From contig OY986439.1 in NCBI GenBank assembly GCA_963920525.1, positions 16,940,319-17,004,318 on the forward strand: a stretch of DNA of 64,000 bases. The letters run 5' to 3'. The notes below the pieces were generated by a model, which saw only the letters and a list, made by a program, of their open reading frames with translations, did no database searches and had not been told where the DNA came from. Below, one piece after another: positions 46,758 to 58,350 of the stretch (the first letter of the stretch is position 1; every line of letters starts with the position of its first letter). This DNA comes from Dichetophora obliterata. Lineage: Eukaryota > Arthropoda > Insecta > Diptera > Sciomyzidae. The translations under genes were made by a program, and so were the position numbers.

Positions 46758-48062
46758 CTATGTCCGGTTCGAAAACCAGATTGGTACGGTGAAAGCAGTT
46801 TATAAGACTCTAAATATTCATTAATTTGCTTACACATCAAGGATCCATGGACTTTTGAGAATGAGCATATAATACTAATAGGCCTAGAATTTTGCATAGA
46901 AAAAGCGTTATTGACTTTAGCAATTGGTATTATTGTGGCTAGCTTCCAAGTATTGAGAAAACATGAGACAGTAAAACAGTGGTTTATAACATGTGTGAGA
47001 GGTTTAATGTTGAACGGCAAAATAAATTTAATAAACTGTAAAGAAATGCCATCACTACAAATGGTGATAGATTTAATTTTCATAATTGACAATATTACAT
47101 TATTTTCATCAACATTACAGAAAGAGAACTGGACACTAACAAGGTGATTACGAGTGTTACGAGCATTGCATTGATTTACACTAATATTAGCTGGTGATCT
47201 AAACAGAAAAAAGTTATTGAGACTATTGGGTTCAATATCACACTTTTGATCATCTTTATTACTTACACCAAAGCAACGAATATTTTTCCAAAGAATTTTA
47301 GAAGGAAGAGCAGTATTTGATTTTTTTAAGAATATTTTTTTTTAGACTGTCTAATAATAGAAACGGCAGTTTTGTGAGCATGTTTATATAATAACCAGTT
47401 TTCATTAGTAGGGTTTTTTTTCAATTTAAGATAAAGTTTTTCTTTTATTTATGGCGACTTTGACATGTGACGTGTACCATGGACATAACTTGTTTCTAAC
47501 TATAGACTCACGAATGGGAACAAAGTTATCAAAAGCATATTTGACGTGTGAAACGAGAACATTTGACTTATCATCAACAGATTGGCTGAAGCAACAGTCA
47601 TTCCAACAGATGCTAGACAAATAATCATACAACAAAGTGTAATCAATGGACTTGAAATCACGATACGTAACAGATACTTGAGAAGAAAGACTGCGTGACT
47701 TAAAATTTATTGCACAAAATAGCATGTCATGATCGGATATTTATGACATTTGATCAAAAAGTAAAAGTAAAGAGACATCTGACTGAATTAAAAGATCTAA
47801 TAAGCTAGGAATTACATTAGGCACAAAACGCGTAGGATATGAGGAATTAATAATTATACGTTGAATTTGGTAACTACAAAAGGGTTAAAGACTAAAAGAT
47901 CTATGAGGATTGCAAACACAAGAAACAAGCAATTTGGTATTATAACACAGGTCTGCAATGGTTTTCCCCTTTCAGTTTTGATGATTGATTTAGATGGATT
48001 ATGGGGCGCTGATTACGAGAAAAATATATATAAATCCCATCACGCCAGGTTTTAAAGTTATT
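46758..48062 (-). pseudogene. LINE endonuclease end, linker and RT 5' block
   Basis: Minus-strand order: VPNVIPSLLDLLIQSDVSLL then ISDHDMLFCAINFK (end of the APE-type endonuclease, including the SDH motif, about 47,840-47,690). Next are YRDFKSIDYTLLYDYL and NKLCPWYTSHVKVAINKRK (linker, to 47,430) and NENWLLYKHAHKTAVS (47,400-47,350). The reverse transcriptase begins with LTHVINHCFTVSCFLNTWK, SRPISIICSFSKVHGSL and SPYQSGFRTGHS, stopping exactly at the transposon. Several frameshifts and stops lie in the linker and endonuclease. The last 110 codons are open. Confidence 0.72.
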
Positions 48063-49975
48063 TAGCATCGTTTTTTGTTTTGCCATAATTATCTAGGCCT
48101 TCCTACTTATTAATTCATATATTATTTAAATTGTTTCTTATTAAACAAATAACGCACTGAATGGTTGAATTAGAGACTAATGAATAAGTTCTCATAAATA
48201 ATTACTTAACTATAACTTAGCTAACTAAGTGACATGCCATTATTATAAAAAAATTATTTTTTGATCCATTTGCTAAATACGACATTTCTAGTAAACTTTA
48301 TGTTTTTTTAAAGTTTTTTCCTAAGTGTTTTTTTTAATAGAAATTAACTTAATTCGTTAGCGTTTACTTGAAAAATGTCGTCGCGAAAGTGTTTAAATTC
48401 TCCGGACAATTTCTGTTACATTTGTGGGCAGCTTATGCTAAGAAAACAGCAGCATAACATTACCGAATTTATAAGTAACACTTACAAAATGTATTTCGGC
48501 GTAACAATTGCCAATAAACAGTGGGTCCCACATAAAATTTGTACGACGTGCGTTCGTGAACTTCGAAAGTGGTCTAAAGGGAAGAGCAATACTTTTAATC
48601 TCCTATTGCCTGTATCATGGAAAGAACCTCAGAATCACACTGAAGACTGTTATTTTTGCTGCTGCAAGACTACAGGCTACAATTCAAAAACGAAAAAGGG
48701 CTTGGTTTATCCAACATTGCAATCAGTAACACACGCTGTGCATCGCGACCAGAACGTTGCACCGCCATCACCGCCATACTTAGAATTATTGCAAGCTGAA
48801 GACAGTGACAGTGATGTCGAAGAGGTATCTGAACTTGATGCTGAATTTGAACCAAGAACAAGTGGAACTCAATTATTTTCACAAGCAGAGCTGAACGACT
48901 TGACGAGAGATCTAAATCTACCAAAAGATGCAGCTGACTTCCTCGGATCAAGATTATCTGAATAGAATATGCTTGTTCCTACTACTTCATTTTCTTGGTA
49001 TCGCAACAGAGAAAGAGGCTTTGTACCACATTTTGCTGAAGATCGTGATCTAGTGCATTGTGATGACATTCCCGGTTTAGTGAAAATGTTTAACATCGAA
49101 AACTGGTCCCTGGAACAAAAAATTATTATGAGAGACAATTTAGACCCCGCGAAAAAGTTTGGCTACCTCTTTACTTATAAAATTGGGGATGATGAAACAA
49201 TTTGTGAAGGGGCTGAACAAAGAAGGAGAAGGTTTGAAGTATCTACACCAAATTTTTCCATCTCTGTCTGAAGCTAAACTGAAAGAAGGTATTTTTGTTG
49301 ATCCGGACATAAGAAAATTGATGAAAGAGACAACTTTCGATGAAAAATTAAGTGAAGTTGAGTTTGAAGCCTGGAAATCTTTAAAGGAAGTAGTGAGACA
49401 TTTTCTAGGAAACCACAAAAGTACTAATTATGAGGAAATTGTGGAGAAAATTATTGAAAATTTCGGCAAAATGGGATGCTTGATAAGCATTAAACTTAAT
49501 TTCCTTAATTCGCATTTGGACTACTTTCCTGATAACTTGGGAGCTGTAAGTGAAGAGCAATGCGAAAGATTTCACCATTATTTGAAAGAAATGGAACGTC
49601 GTTATCAGGGAAAGTGCAATACAAAAAAGATGGCAGACTATTGTTGACTGTTATACCGAGATGATCCAACTCGGAATTTCAAGCTAAAATATCAAAATCG
49701 GAGCTTCCGTGAAAAAAAGCAAGATACCACAAAAGTATTTTATATTTTTAATTTATTTATTACATTCCCTCAAAAGTATTTTTAATGTTTTAAATATACG
49801 TTTTTGTTTGTTAATTGAAATAAAAAAATAACTCAGTAAAGTCGCTTTTTTGAATTCACATAAAGCGGTTTTCAAAAAAAAAAAAAAACTGTGGGTGATA
49901 GCAAAAATTCAAGTGCATATTCGTAATCTAAGCACCAAAATACTCCAAGATCAGCATTCAAATCCAAAAGGAGAA
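48063..49975 (+). mobile_element. Transposon carrying a ZAD-like gene, inserted in the LINE
   Basis: The segment separates LINE blocks 49,976-50,215 and 46,758-48,062. It contains a plus-strand transposon gene. On the right, an A-run and AAAGTCGCTTTTTTGAATTC..AAAGCGGTTTTC (49,838-49,880) may be part of a terminal region. Matching TIRs and a target duplication were not found, so the left end may be deleted and the limits are approximate. Confidence 0.5.
48375..49785 (+). pseudogene. ZAD-like transposon gene, internally deleted copy
   Basis: Frame 1 (48,375-48,965) begins MSSRKCLNSPDNFCYICGQL and has Cys pairs C14/C17 and C56/C59, which give a ZAD-like zinc module, then C92/C95 in CYFC. An acidic DSDSDVEE stretch and LNDLTRDLNLPKDAADFLGS follow. 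TAG at 48,963 interrupts the same frame, which resumes as LVPTTSFSWYRNRERGFVPH...DDIPGLVKMF. A deletion then joins this directly to the later domain. After a frameshift near 49,165 comes IKLGMMKQFVKGLNKEGEG...KLKEGIFVDPDIRKLM, FLGNHKS, LNSHLDYFPDNLGAVSEEQC and KMADYC. A TGA replaces the next Trp, and LYRDDPTRNFKLK continues. The deleted part corresponds to VDLKMVNFLLGQQGSYTKYP, still readable in the relative at 54.7 kb. This is a transposon-borne family abundant in arthropods and cnidarians. The superfamily is not assigned. Confidence 0.75.
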
Positions 49976-50215
49976 AATAAGAGTTGAAATTTGCAGATCT
50001 GTGTAATTATTAGTTATTTCAATATTTAAAAACTCTATGCCTGACCCAGAGGACTTACTTATAAGTTTAGAGGGTATAATTGGTTTGCAGTAAACTGCAA
50101 CTCCACCGCCTTTGCAGCCAATCCTATCATTTCTAAAAATAGTGTGGTTAACAATATTATAAAAACTAATTGGGACATCAGAATAATAATATTTGGTTAG
50201 TAAATCAAGTATTAT
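49976..50215 (-). pseudogene. LINE endonuclease N-terminal block
   Basis: The minus strand reads TKYYYSDVPISFYNIVNHTI then FRNDRIGCKGGGVAVYCKP, followed by IEFLNIEITNNYTDLQIS. The (F)RNDR....GGGV motif is a hallmark of APE-type LINE endonucleases. It is open over about 75 codons and stops where the ZAD-like transposon begins. The true N-terminus (about 60-80 residues) is missing. Confidence 0.68.
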
Positions 50216-53200
50216 TAATGATTAAAATGGAAAAATGTTACATATCCAAAATCGATTGCTTGTTAAAACGTTATTCCACGTTGCAAAGCAGAAAGTGCGA
50301 TGGCTTTTAAAACGTTATTCGTGCAAAAATTCATTTGAAGAACTTAAAAGATAATATTTTAAGACCTTCAACAAAATATTTTTGTTTGCTTTCGAACACA
50401 AACTTAATATTTTTCTTACTTTAACTGGAGATTGTTTTATACAAAGTACTTTTCAGGCAAATATGAAGCCATTGCAAGGAGATCGTTTTATTTTCATCAC
50501 TTACTTGAATGGGTTTTTTTTTTTCGAAAAACCGGCATCGTATGATTTGCCAAGTCTTGAGTTCTTATGGAAATAAGAACCTCGCCCAATTCGATTAAAG
50601 ATGTTAAAAAACTGTTTGTTCATTTTAGTTTTTATTATGGAATTTAAAATAATGTTCCTTTATTGCACTCATACTGAAATTTTTGCAAGAAAAGAAGCAA
50701 AGGCAATCACAAATCTATACAATAATGTTTCAATTACCTAAAAACGTAATGTGAAGTTACAACTTTATTCCATTTTTTACCTGCTCTGGAGCGTTTTTTA
50801 AAGGCATCCTTGTTTTTAAATATGTTCACTACCACAATTTTTCAATCTTTTATTCTTATTATCAATTTAATTTTCAACATTGGACTTCCTTTTTGTGCAT
50901 CTATTGCACTTATCAATTACATTAGATAATTCAGCTCTAATAATTTTGTATGTAACTTACAACGTCCTTTCACTGACTTAACTTTCTTATTGCTTTTTGA
51001 TAGCGATAAGATGTATATTTTTGGCTGATTTAGTGTTTAGCCAATGTAAGAGAGTCATGTTAACGGCAATCTGCAATAAAATCGGTTTTGCAAAAAGTGG
51101 CTCTTGCAACGCTATTTGCGGCTGTGCTTCAATTAATCCAATAAATTCAATTTCTCATTTGGTTTTAAAAAGGAATTTTCTATTTTAAGGAATAGCTTAA
51201 GAATTATTGTAATTGTGAAAAACAAAAACATATTTTATATAATTTTAATTTATTTTTGAAGAAGGAATAAAAAAAATGCTACAAAGGTAGTTGTTTTTCT
51301 GTTGATAAGCTAGAGTTTAATAAATAAATCCAATTTATGTGTGAAAAAAATACCATGATTTTCACTTCCAAGAACAACATACTTTTAAATAAAAATTTTT
51401 GTAGTCCTACATCTCATTAAATTAAAATTCCAGAATTAGGGTATCTTATGCAGTGTATTAAACGCTAGCTGCACTGGCCTAAAATGTTTAACGTTGAACC
51501 TTTTTCAACACAACAAATAAAGAAGAAATAACAAAAAACAAAAGCAAAAACATTTAAATTAACCTGCTACATTTCTGGCCCTGCGGAAAAATAATACTTA
51601 ATTAATAGGAAGAAAAACGAAAAACAACAAAATAGAAAATTATATTAGCATTAATTCCACTTCTGCTAATAAAGTAGGCCTCGAAAAGGAGGATAAAAAT
51701 GAACACAATAAAGTAGAATTAACGAGCTTAAAATGAGGTTGTCTTTGGAGCATTGTTTCGTTTGAACTTGAGAAAACTTGGGATACATGCCCAACATTTA
51801 CTGCCACCGGGAGGTAAGTTAGTTAGTTATATCGGTAACATAAGGTACTGAGCTGTTAACGAAGCGTAAAATCAGTATTTGCGATTAAAAATTCAGTAGA
51901 TAAAAGTAAAAAAAGAACTGCAAAAAGACACAAACAGACAGACAGACAGATTGACAGTGAGGCGAAAGATAAACACACAGACAAATTTTCATTTAAATGT
52001 CACGTTACGCATCGTAATCATGCAAATTGAATTCATTCCCTGCATTGCCTTCGATCCCTTGTCAATGTGTTGACTTGCCGCAAATACAGATACAGGTACA
52101 AATACACACACATACGCACTTTTATGTTGAATGTCAACTTGGATGTCAAATTAAAGAAATGCTTATTGTTTCAAATAAAAATAAAAATCGTTCTCTGTTT
52201 TATTTTTATTTCTACCTTAGCATTTGACATTACCACAAATCTGTTGGATTTCAATAGCTGTCCGACCGTGCTAAGCTGTGTGTAACATATTTTGATGTCT
52301 TGATGTTGAATGGTGTAGAACAACGTTATCCTTTTAAGGGTAAAAACTACTACACACTTAAATGACGCTTTAAACAAAAAACCAAAAAAATAGAATCTTT
52401 TTGCAAAAAAGTGCTTTGTTAAAACGATAGAACTAAGTATGTGAATCCTTGTTCTTCAAATCCTTGGAGATAATTTGTACTTAAGTGGGAAAATAACATC
52501 TTAAAAACCTGCTCAACTGTGAACAATGTTATGTATGTAGTATCAAAGTACTGAAAATTCAGGTAGTCGATATTTTAAGCTGGAGAGCTTTTTGTTGTTT
52601 ATCTTGTGGCTTAGTGTTAATGGGTAGAAAAAAATATCCACTTTAAATCTTTTTTGAAAAATATCGTGCATGATAAGTTTAAGTGTAAGATATTGCATAT
52701 TGGTTTCTATGGAAAGGACTATTTAAGCAAAATTATAGAATCATAAAATACTATGTGCATACATTATCGTTTTTGGGCTTACAGTGAGATAATCCTTAGT
52801 TTCCTAAAATCAAAAATTAAATTTAATCACCTTGACGTAATAAATAGTGAATCATAGGGGAATTCCATCATTAAGACAGGATTACGGAATGATGAGTTCA
52901 GAAAAAGATTCGTTGTCAGTCCCGGCAGTTTGCGTTCACCCCGTGTCACAGTGAATCGTATAGAATATGCAAGCTGGAAAAAATTATTTTCTTGAATTTG
53001 TTCATTGCTACACTGCCGTCATAAGGAAGAGTGCGTCATCTACATAATTCAATATTCTGAGATAAACGACTTAGAGTAATTTATCAAAAATTCACTGATT
53101 AGGGTTTGAATGGTTATAAAAAGGGCTTGGATTTTGATGACCTTAAAAGCTGCAGAAAATGACCTAAAAAAATAACGAAAATTACCTATAAACTACAGAA

Positions 53201-53326
53201 AATGACCTTTAAACTGACAAAAATGACCTAAAAAACGCAAACAATTACTTAAAAAATTAAAAAATAAAGCTTTAAAAATAGAACAGTACTAAATTTAAAA
53301 TTTATTGTATAACATTTTTATGTAAA
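50216..53326. other. AT-rich non-coding DNA
   Basis: No supported gene, TIR or domain. Includes a GACAGACAGACAGA tract near 51,938 and C/A-rich TACAGATACAGGTACAAATACACAC near 52,085. Short open frames at 50,382, 50,997 and 52,027-52,377 lack recognisable motifs. Confidence 0.45.
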
Positions 53327-53477
53327 CACTTAAAAATATATGTGTGTAAATATTACTCGTAATTGCGTCCATTCTACGAGTTTTATTCGTAGTTTTTAGC
53401 CACGAATAGGATTCGTAGAATCGACGTATATTAGTACATATTACGAATATTTTATTCGTTTTCTGAAAAAAAATTCT

Positions 53478-53555
53478 GTCTGAGCTGGGGTTTGAACCTC
53501 GGCTCTTTAGTTAACGGGCCACGCACCCTGCCAGTAGATTACAGCCACTTTACAA
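53478..53555 (-). repeat. tRNA-like unit in left arm
   Basis: On the minus strand it has box A-like CTGTAATCTACTGGCAGGGTG and box B-like GAGGTTCAAACCCCAGC. It pairs with the unit in the right arm at 56,541-56,614 and resembles the SINE head at 1474. Confidence 0.6.
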
Positions 53556-53810
53556 TCAATCATACAGTTCCTTATGATCTTTGGATTTTCGACAAACAAG
53601 GCTGAAGGATTTCGGTTTTCAATTTTGTAGACTCTACTAATAATTCGTACATTCTACTAATAATAATTCTAATAATACAGACTGGCCTACGAATGAATTG
53701 TTTCTACTAATATTATTTTTCATTCGTAAATAATACGAAAACTTTAGTAAATACTACGAATGTAATGAAAAAAATTACGAAGTTGTTCGTAAGAGAAATT
53801 TACGAATATT

Positions 53811-55735
53811 ACACAGGGTAACACTGATTCTGCGGCATGGGATTTGGTAGTCAATTTTAGTATATACATTAATGAAGATCTTAGCCTATTACTTAGATTA
53901 TTTGAATTGACTCCGCTTCTCGCGATAAACCGCTATTTTAAAAATTAAAGAGGTTTCATTACAGATTTTATAACATTACTCCAGAACAGTAAGTTTGATT
54001 TGGTAAAATAAAAAATTCAAAAATTTCCAGCTAAATTGCCTCCAAGTTACATCTACACTGTTTTTTAATTAGCTGAATAGTTTCGGAAATATTGTGAAAG
54101 TTCTTCTAAAAAAACATTTTTTTATGCAAAATTTAAACTTTTTTTATTTCATAATTCATAAAAATTCAAAAACGTAAAAAAACCTCTTTTTATGATATAA
54201 AGTTATAAACACACATATGTTTCAAAGAAAATAAGCCATATTTCATTAAAATCCATTGGCATGTTTTGCCTTAATTTACATTTAATGATGTTATCGCATT
54301 TTGATAAAAAACTTCTAAATAAATACACAAGGAAAAAATTCGAGATCTAAATGTATCCAAAAAGTCAGCGGAGCTTCTAGCATCAAGACTTAAAGAAAAA
54401 CGTTGTCGTCAGCCTGGTGTATCAGTTAAAACTTACCGGACTACAGAACGAGATATTCTTCAATACTTTGCAAAGGAGGAGAAAATCGTATACTGTTAGA
54501 ATATTCCTGGACTTTTAAATGCAATGGGTCTTCATAGATAACTCGAAAATAAGTTTAAAATGTGTGTTTCTGCACAATGGTAACATATAAGCTTCAATTC
54601 CGATAGCACATTCAACAAAACTTAAAGAATAATATCAAAATATCAAATTTATTTCAGAGAAAATTGTATATGTTCAATACCAGTGGTCAGTGTGTGTTGA
54701 TTTGAAAATGGTTAACTTTTTATTGGGTCAGCAAGGTAGCTACACTAAATATCCATGTTGTCTGTGTCTATTTCTTGTCTACGACTGTCACGTGCGAAAA
54801 ATAAGCACTACACTAGGAAAGTTTGGCTATCCAGAACAAATATGACTGTAGGCATTAATAAAATCGTTCATGATCCATTAATATGTCGAGAAAAAAATAA
54901 TTTTGCCACGACTTCATATAAAACTTGAACTAAAGAAACAGTATGTAAAAGCTTTGGATAAGATTGGCGAGTGCTACAAATATATTTGCCAAGCATTTCC
55001 TGGCAAAATCACGGAAAAATTAAAAGCAGGCATCTTTGATGGGCCACAAATCCGAACTCTTATAAACAACAATGATTTCACAAATCACATTACTAAGGTC
55101 GAATCAGAAGCATGGATAAGTTTTTTATCAGTAGTTAAAACTTTTTTGGGAATCATAATGCTGCAGAGTATTCTGAAATAGTTTCTAAAATGTTTTTAAA
55201 TTTGTGGAATTATATTTTAAATGGATTTAAAATTAATAATCGCAACGAAAATACCAAAGAATATACCACAGAAAACGATGGATTTTAATGAAATATGGCT
55301 TATTTTCTTCGTAACATATGTGCGTTTATAAGTAAATATTAAAAAATAGCTACTTTGATGTTTTAGATTTTTTATGAATTATGAAATAACAAAAAAGTTT
55401 AAATTTTGTACAAAAATATGTTTTTTTCGGAATAAATTTCTGAATATTTCCGAAACTATTCAGCTAATCAAAAAACATTGTAGATGTAACTTGGAGGCAA
55501 TTTTGCTGCAAATGTTTGGATTTTTTATTTTACCAAATCAGACTAATTGTTCTAGAGTTATGCTAAAATCTGTGATGAAACCTCCTTAATTTTTAAAATA
55601 GCGGTTTATCGCGAGAACCAGTGTCAATTCAAACAATGTGAATTATAAGATTAAAACTTCATTATCCCATGTATCTTAATTGGCTCCAAAAACTTATGCC
55701 GCAGAAAAAAAAATTCCTTTTTTGTTCCCCTGTGT
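53811..55735 (+). mobile_element. Long-TIR transposon (ZAD-like gene family), TATT duplication
   Basis: Ends read ACACAGGGTAACA (53,811) and, inverted, ACACAGGGGAACA (ending 55,735). The flanks are TATT on each side (53,807-53,810 and 55,736-55,739). Inverted arms extend inward for about 450-465 bp (CTGCGGCAT, TCTCGCGATAAACCGCTATT, GCCTCCAAGTTACATCTAC). The core holds a decayed copy of the gene also present at 48,375-49,785, which links that gene family to long-TIR elements. Confidence 0.78.
54355..55181 (+). pseudogene. ZAD-like transposon gene, decayed copy
   Basis: In order: KSAELLASRLKEKRC and YFAKEEKIVYC-stop-NIPGLLNAMGL (54,360-54,540), WSVCVDLKMVNFLLGQQGSY and TKYPCCLCL (54,690-54,770), and ILPRLHIKLELKKQYVKALD then GECYKYICQAFPGKITEKLK, AGIFDGPQIRTLI and SFLSVVKTFLG (54,898-55,155). 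The VDLKMVNFLLGQQG block probably carries a catalytic aspartate (inference) and is the part deleted from the 48.4-kb copy. The N-terminal cysteine module is absent here. Multiple stops; dead. Confidence 0.72.
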
Positions 55736-56540
55736 TATTATTTTTATGTACACAATCATTCGTACATTGCACTAATACGAATTGATATATTTTTGTTTAC
55801 GAATATCATTAGTGTATAAAACAAATATATTCGTAGATACTACATCAGGTATAAGAAAAACTTTACGAATGAATTCGTAATGATATCACAACAAAAATAC
55901 TTTGTTTATTGTACGAATATTTGTAGAATGTACGAATATTTTGTTTACTAACATCATTCGTAGAAATTTTACTTATAATTTTTTGAGTATATTAAGCAAA
56001 CAATTTTAGATTAGAGTATGTTATAATCAAAAGTTTTTTATGACATAAACGTAAATAGAAGACTCGATTTCAAACAATCATTTTATACTTCTTAAAATTG
56101 ACCTTATTTAGTGGCGCGGAGAATTGTCTGTACTTTTTTTGCGTCACGTACTTATATTAAACCAGGATTCAGAATCTAATACCTCATGTAGTGTCCACGA
56201 ATAAATTTGTTTTATATACTAATGATATTCGTTAACAAAAATAAATCAATTTTTATAAGTGCATTGTACGAATGATTGTGTACATATAAATAATAATATT
56301 CGTAAATGTGTCGTACGAATAACTTCTTAATTTCTTTCATTACATTCGTAGTATTTACTAATGCTTTAGTACTATTTATTTATGAAAAATAATATTAGTA
56401 GAAACAATTCATTCGCAGGCTGACTGTTCTAATTATTAGTAAAATGCACGAATTATTAGTAGAGTTTAAAAAATTGAAAACCGAAATCGTTCAGCCTTGT
56501 TTGTTGAACATCTATAGAACATAAGGAACTGTATGATTGT

Positions 56541-56614
56541 AAAGTGACTGTAGCCTACTGGTAGAGTGCGTGGCCCGCAAACTGAAGAGCCGAGGTTCAA
56601 ACACCAGCTCAGAA
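56541..56614 (+). repeat. tRNA-like unit in right arm
   Basis: Box A-like TAGCCTACTGGTAGAG and box B-like GAGGTTCAAACACCAGC. Inverted partner of 53,478-53,555. Confidence 0.65.
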
Positions 56615-57279
56615 TATTTTATTTTTCGTTATAAGATATTATGATCATTTGTAAATGTAATAATATACATTTGTTTTTCTAAGAAAACGAATAAAATATT
56701 CGTAGTATGTACTAATATATGTCGATTCTACCAATCCTAGTCGTAGCTGAAAACTACGAATAAAATTCATAGAATGGAGGCAGTTATTAGTAATATTTAC
56801 ACACAAATATTTTCGAGTGTGATATAAGGTTTTTTAAAAAAATTAGTCCTTGATCTAAAATTGGCCTACTTTATTAAATTTCCTAATTTTTTCTTTCGCA
56901 TTTGAATTAGAAGCTTTGCTCTCGCCTAAATTGCTGCAAATTTCTTTGACTTTAATGACTTTAAAACATAAATTTGCTTATCGTCAAAGTTTATAGTCGT
57001 TATTAAATTAAATGACCCTTGCTATCTGCTGCTACGAAGAATGATTTTCGACTAATAAGGGAAATCATTCCCTAACATTTGTCAGTTTCTCGTAGGAATA
57101 ACTTTGTAATTGCTTTTATTACATTCGTAGTATTTACGAAAAAATTCATTCGTAGGTTGTCCGTACGCATTATTCGTAGAATGTACGAAGTTTTAGTTGA
57201 GTTAAAAAAAATTTACAACTGAAATCGTTCAGACTGGTTTGTAGAACAATTACCGAATATAAGGACACATGTGGTTGCA

Positions 57280-57354
57280 AGGTGGCCGTAGCCTACTGGA
57301 AGAGTACGTGGCCCATAAGCTAAAGAACCGCAGTTCAAGCCCTAGCTGAACAGA
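57280..57354 (+). repeat. tRNA-like unit, third copy
   Basis: GGTGGCCGTAGCCTACTGG (box A) and GCAGTTCAAGCCCTAGC (box B-like). Closer in its first half to the SINE head at 1474 (GGCCGTAGCCTA.TGG) than the two arm copies are. Confidence 0.6.
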
Positions 57355-57384
57355 AGGTTTTTTTCGTGACTAGGTATTTACGTT

Positions 57385-57760
57385 ACGGGGCGTCTCGACA
57401 GGCAATAATTCATTGCTTTCCATTTGTCAATTGGCAATTATTGCTAATCGAGACCACTCAATTGCCATGATAGGCAATTCATGGCGAGCAATATTGCTTT
57501 CCATGTATTGCCAAGCAATGAGCTGTATTTTTTCTTGTTTGATAGCCATTTTTCATTTTCTCCAAAATTTTAAATGTGTATATCTATAAAAATCAAGTAG
57601 CGTGCAGAATAAATTTATAAAATAATATTTTTATATAATAAATAATAAAATTATATGTTGATTTCCTAACATGACAAAACCCACCCTTGAAATATTGCCA
57701 TTGCTTTCAATGGAGTTTGACAGATGGTAAGCAATGGATTATTGCCTGTCGAGAGGACGG
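57385..57760. mobile_element. MITE, TIR with TCTCGACAGGCAATAAT
   Basis: Inverted ends TCTCGACAGGCAATAATTCA and TCTCGACAGGCAATAATCCA, continuing with a TTGCTT.CCAT.TGTCAA stretch. Flanks TTTACGTT and GTTACGTT (57,377-57,384 and 57,761-57,768) look like an 8-bp duplication with one mismatch, as in hAT. Non-coding. Confidence 0.82.
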
Positions 57761-58044
57761 GTTACGTTCATTCGTAAATGTAAAGTACAATATAAATTTG
57801 TTTTTGTACGAATACGAATTCGTAAATTACGTTCAATCGTAAATGTAAAGTACAATATAAATTTGTTTTTGTACGAATACGAAAAAAATATTTGAAATGT
57901 GTACCAAACTACGTCCATTCTACGAATTCTATTTGTGTCCGAAAATTACGAATAAAATTCATAGAAGAAATTGTTCAATTTAAGAATACATATTGAAAAG
58001 ATTTTGTGAAACAAAGGCAAATGAAATGGTATCGTAACTTATTA

Positions 58045-58235
58045 GGCCGCGTTCATGTTACTTTTTATAGTCGTGATTGCGACACCGCTCTCAATTTTTT
58101 TGCGCAAACGGGGCTGAGAAATAATGAATATTATTCATATTCATATACATACAATATTCAGAATTTTTAGCAGCGTTTGCCAAAAAAAAAAAAAAAGTTA
58201 GCAATCGCGACTAAAACGCGTATATGAACGCGGCC
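58045..58235. mobile_element. Harbinger-like MITE with TTA duplication
   Basis: TIR GGCCGCGTTCAT at both ends, with similar TTTTAGTCGCGATTGC inner sequence. TTA on both sides (58,042-58,044 and 58,236-58,238), fitting the 3-bp TWA preference of PIF/Harbinger. 191 bp. Confidence 0.78.
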
Positions 58236-58350
58236 TTACAGCAACGGGTACAACATACTATTTGAAAATGAATAGTTTAGCTCTGCGTTATTTAAAAATA
58301 AACCTAAAAAATTATTTTTGTAATCTTTCTAAAATATATTAAATACATAA

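Larger units (their letters stand above)
42665..50215 (-). mobile_element. Minus-strand LINE interrupted by two DNA transposons
   Basis: LINE coding sequence is found in three blocks in 5' to 3' order on the minus strand: 50,215-49,976, 48,062-46,758 and 43,192-42,665. The gaps are filled by a ZAD-like transposon (about 48,063-49,975) and a RAG1-like transposon (43,193-46,757). The 3' end is cut off by the inverted-repeat arm at 42,667. Confidence 0.75.
53327..56820. mobile_element. TACGAAT-rich long-TIR element hosting a nested transposon
   Basis: Left arm 53,327-53,810 and right arm about 56,330-56,820 are inverted copies with ends CACTYRAAAATAT.TGTGTGTAAATATTACT. Both arms hold many TACGAAT/ATTCGTA motifs and a tRNA-like unit. 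The centre (55,740-56,300) is a further palindrome of the same motif. A 1,925-bp transposon (53,811-55,735) sits at the inner edge of the left arm. Without it the element is about 1.57 kb and non-coding. No clear target duplication. Confidence 0.72.
57090..57970. mobile_element. Truncated copy of the TACGAAT element, split by a MITE
   Basis: TTACATTCGTAGTATTTACG, a tRNA-like unit (57,280-57,354) and GTCCATTCTACGAATTCTAT match the right arm of the 53-57-kb element in the same order. A 376-bp MITE interrupts it at 57,385. Near 57,775-57,890 a 55-bp segment (CGTAAATGTAAAGTACAATA...) is directly repeated twice. Confidence 0.65.
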
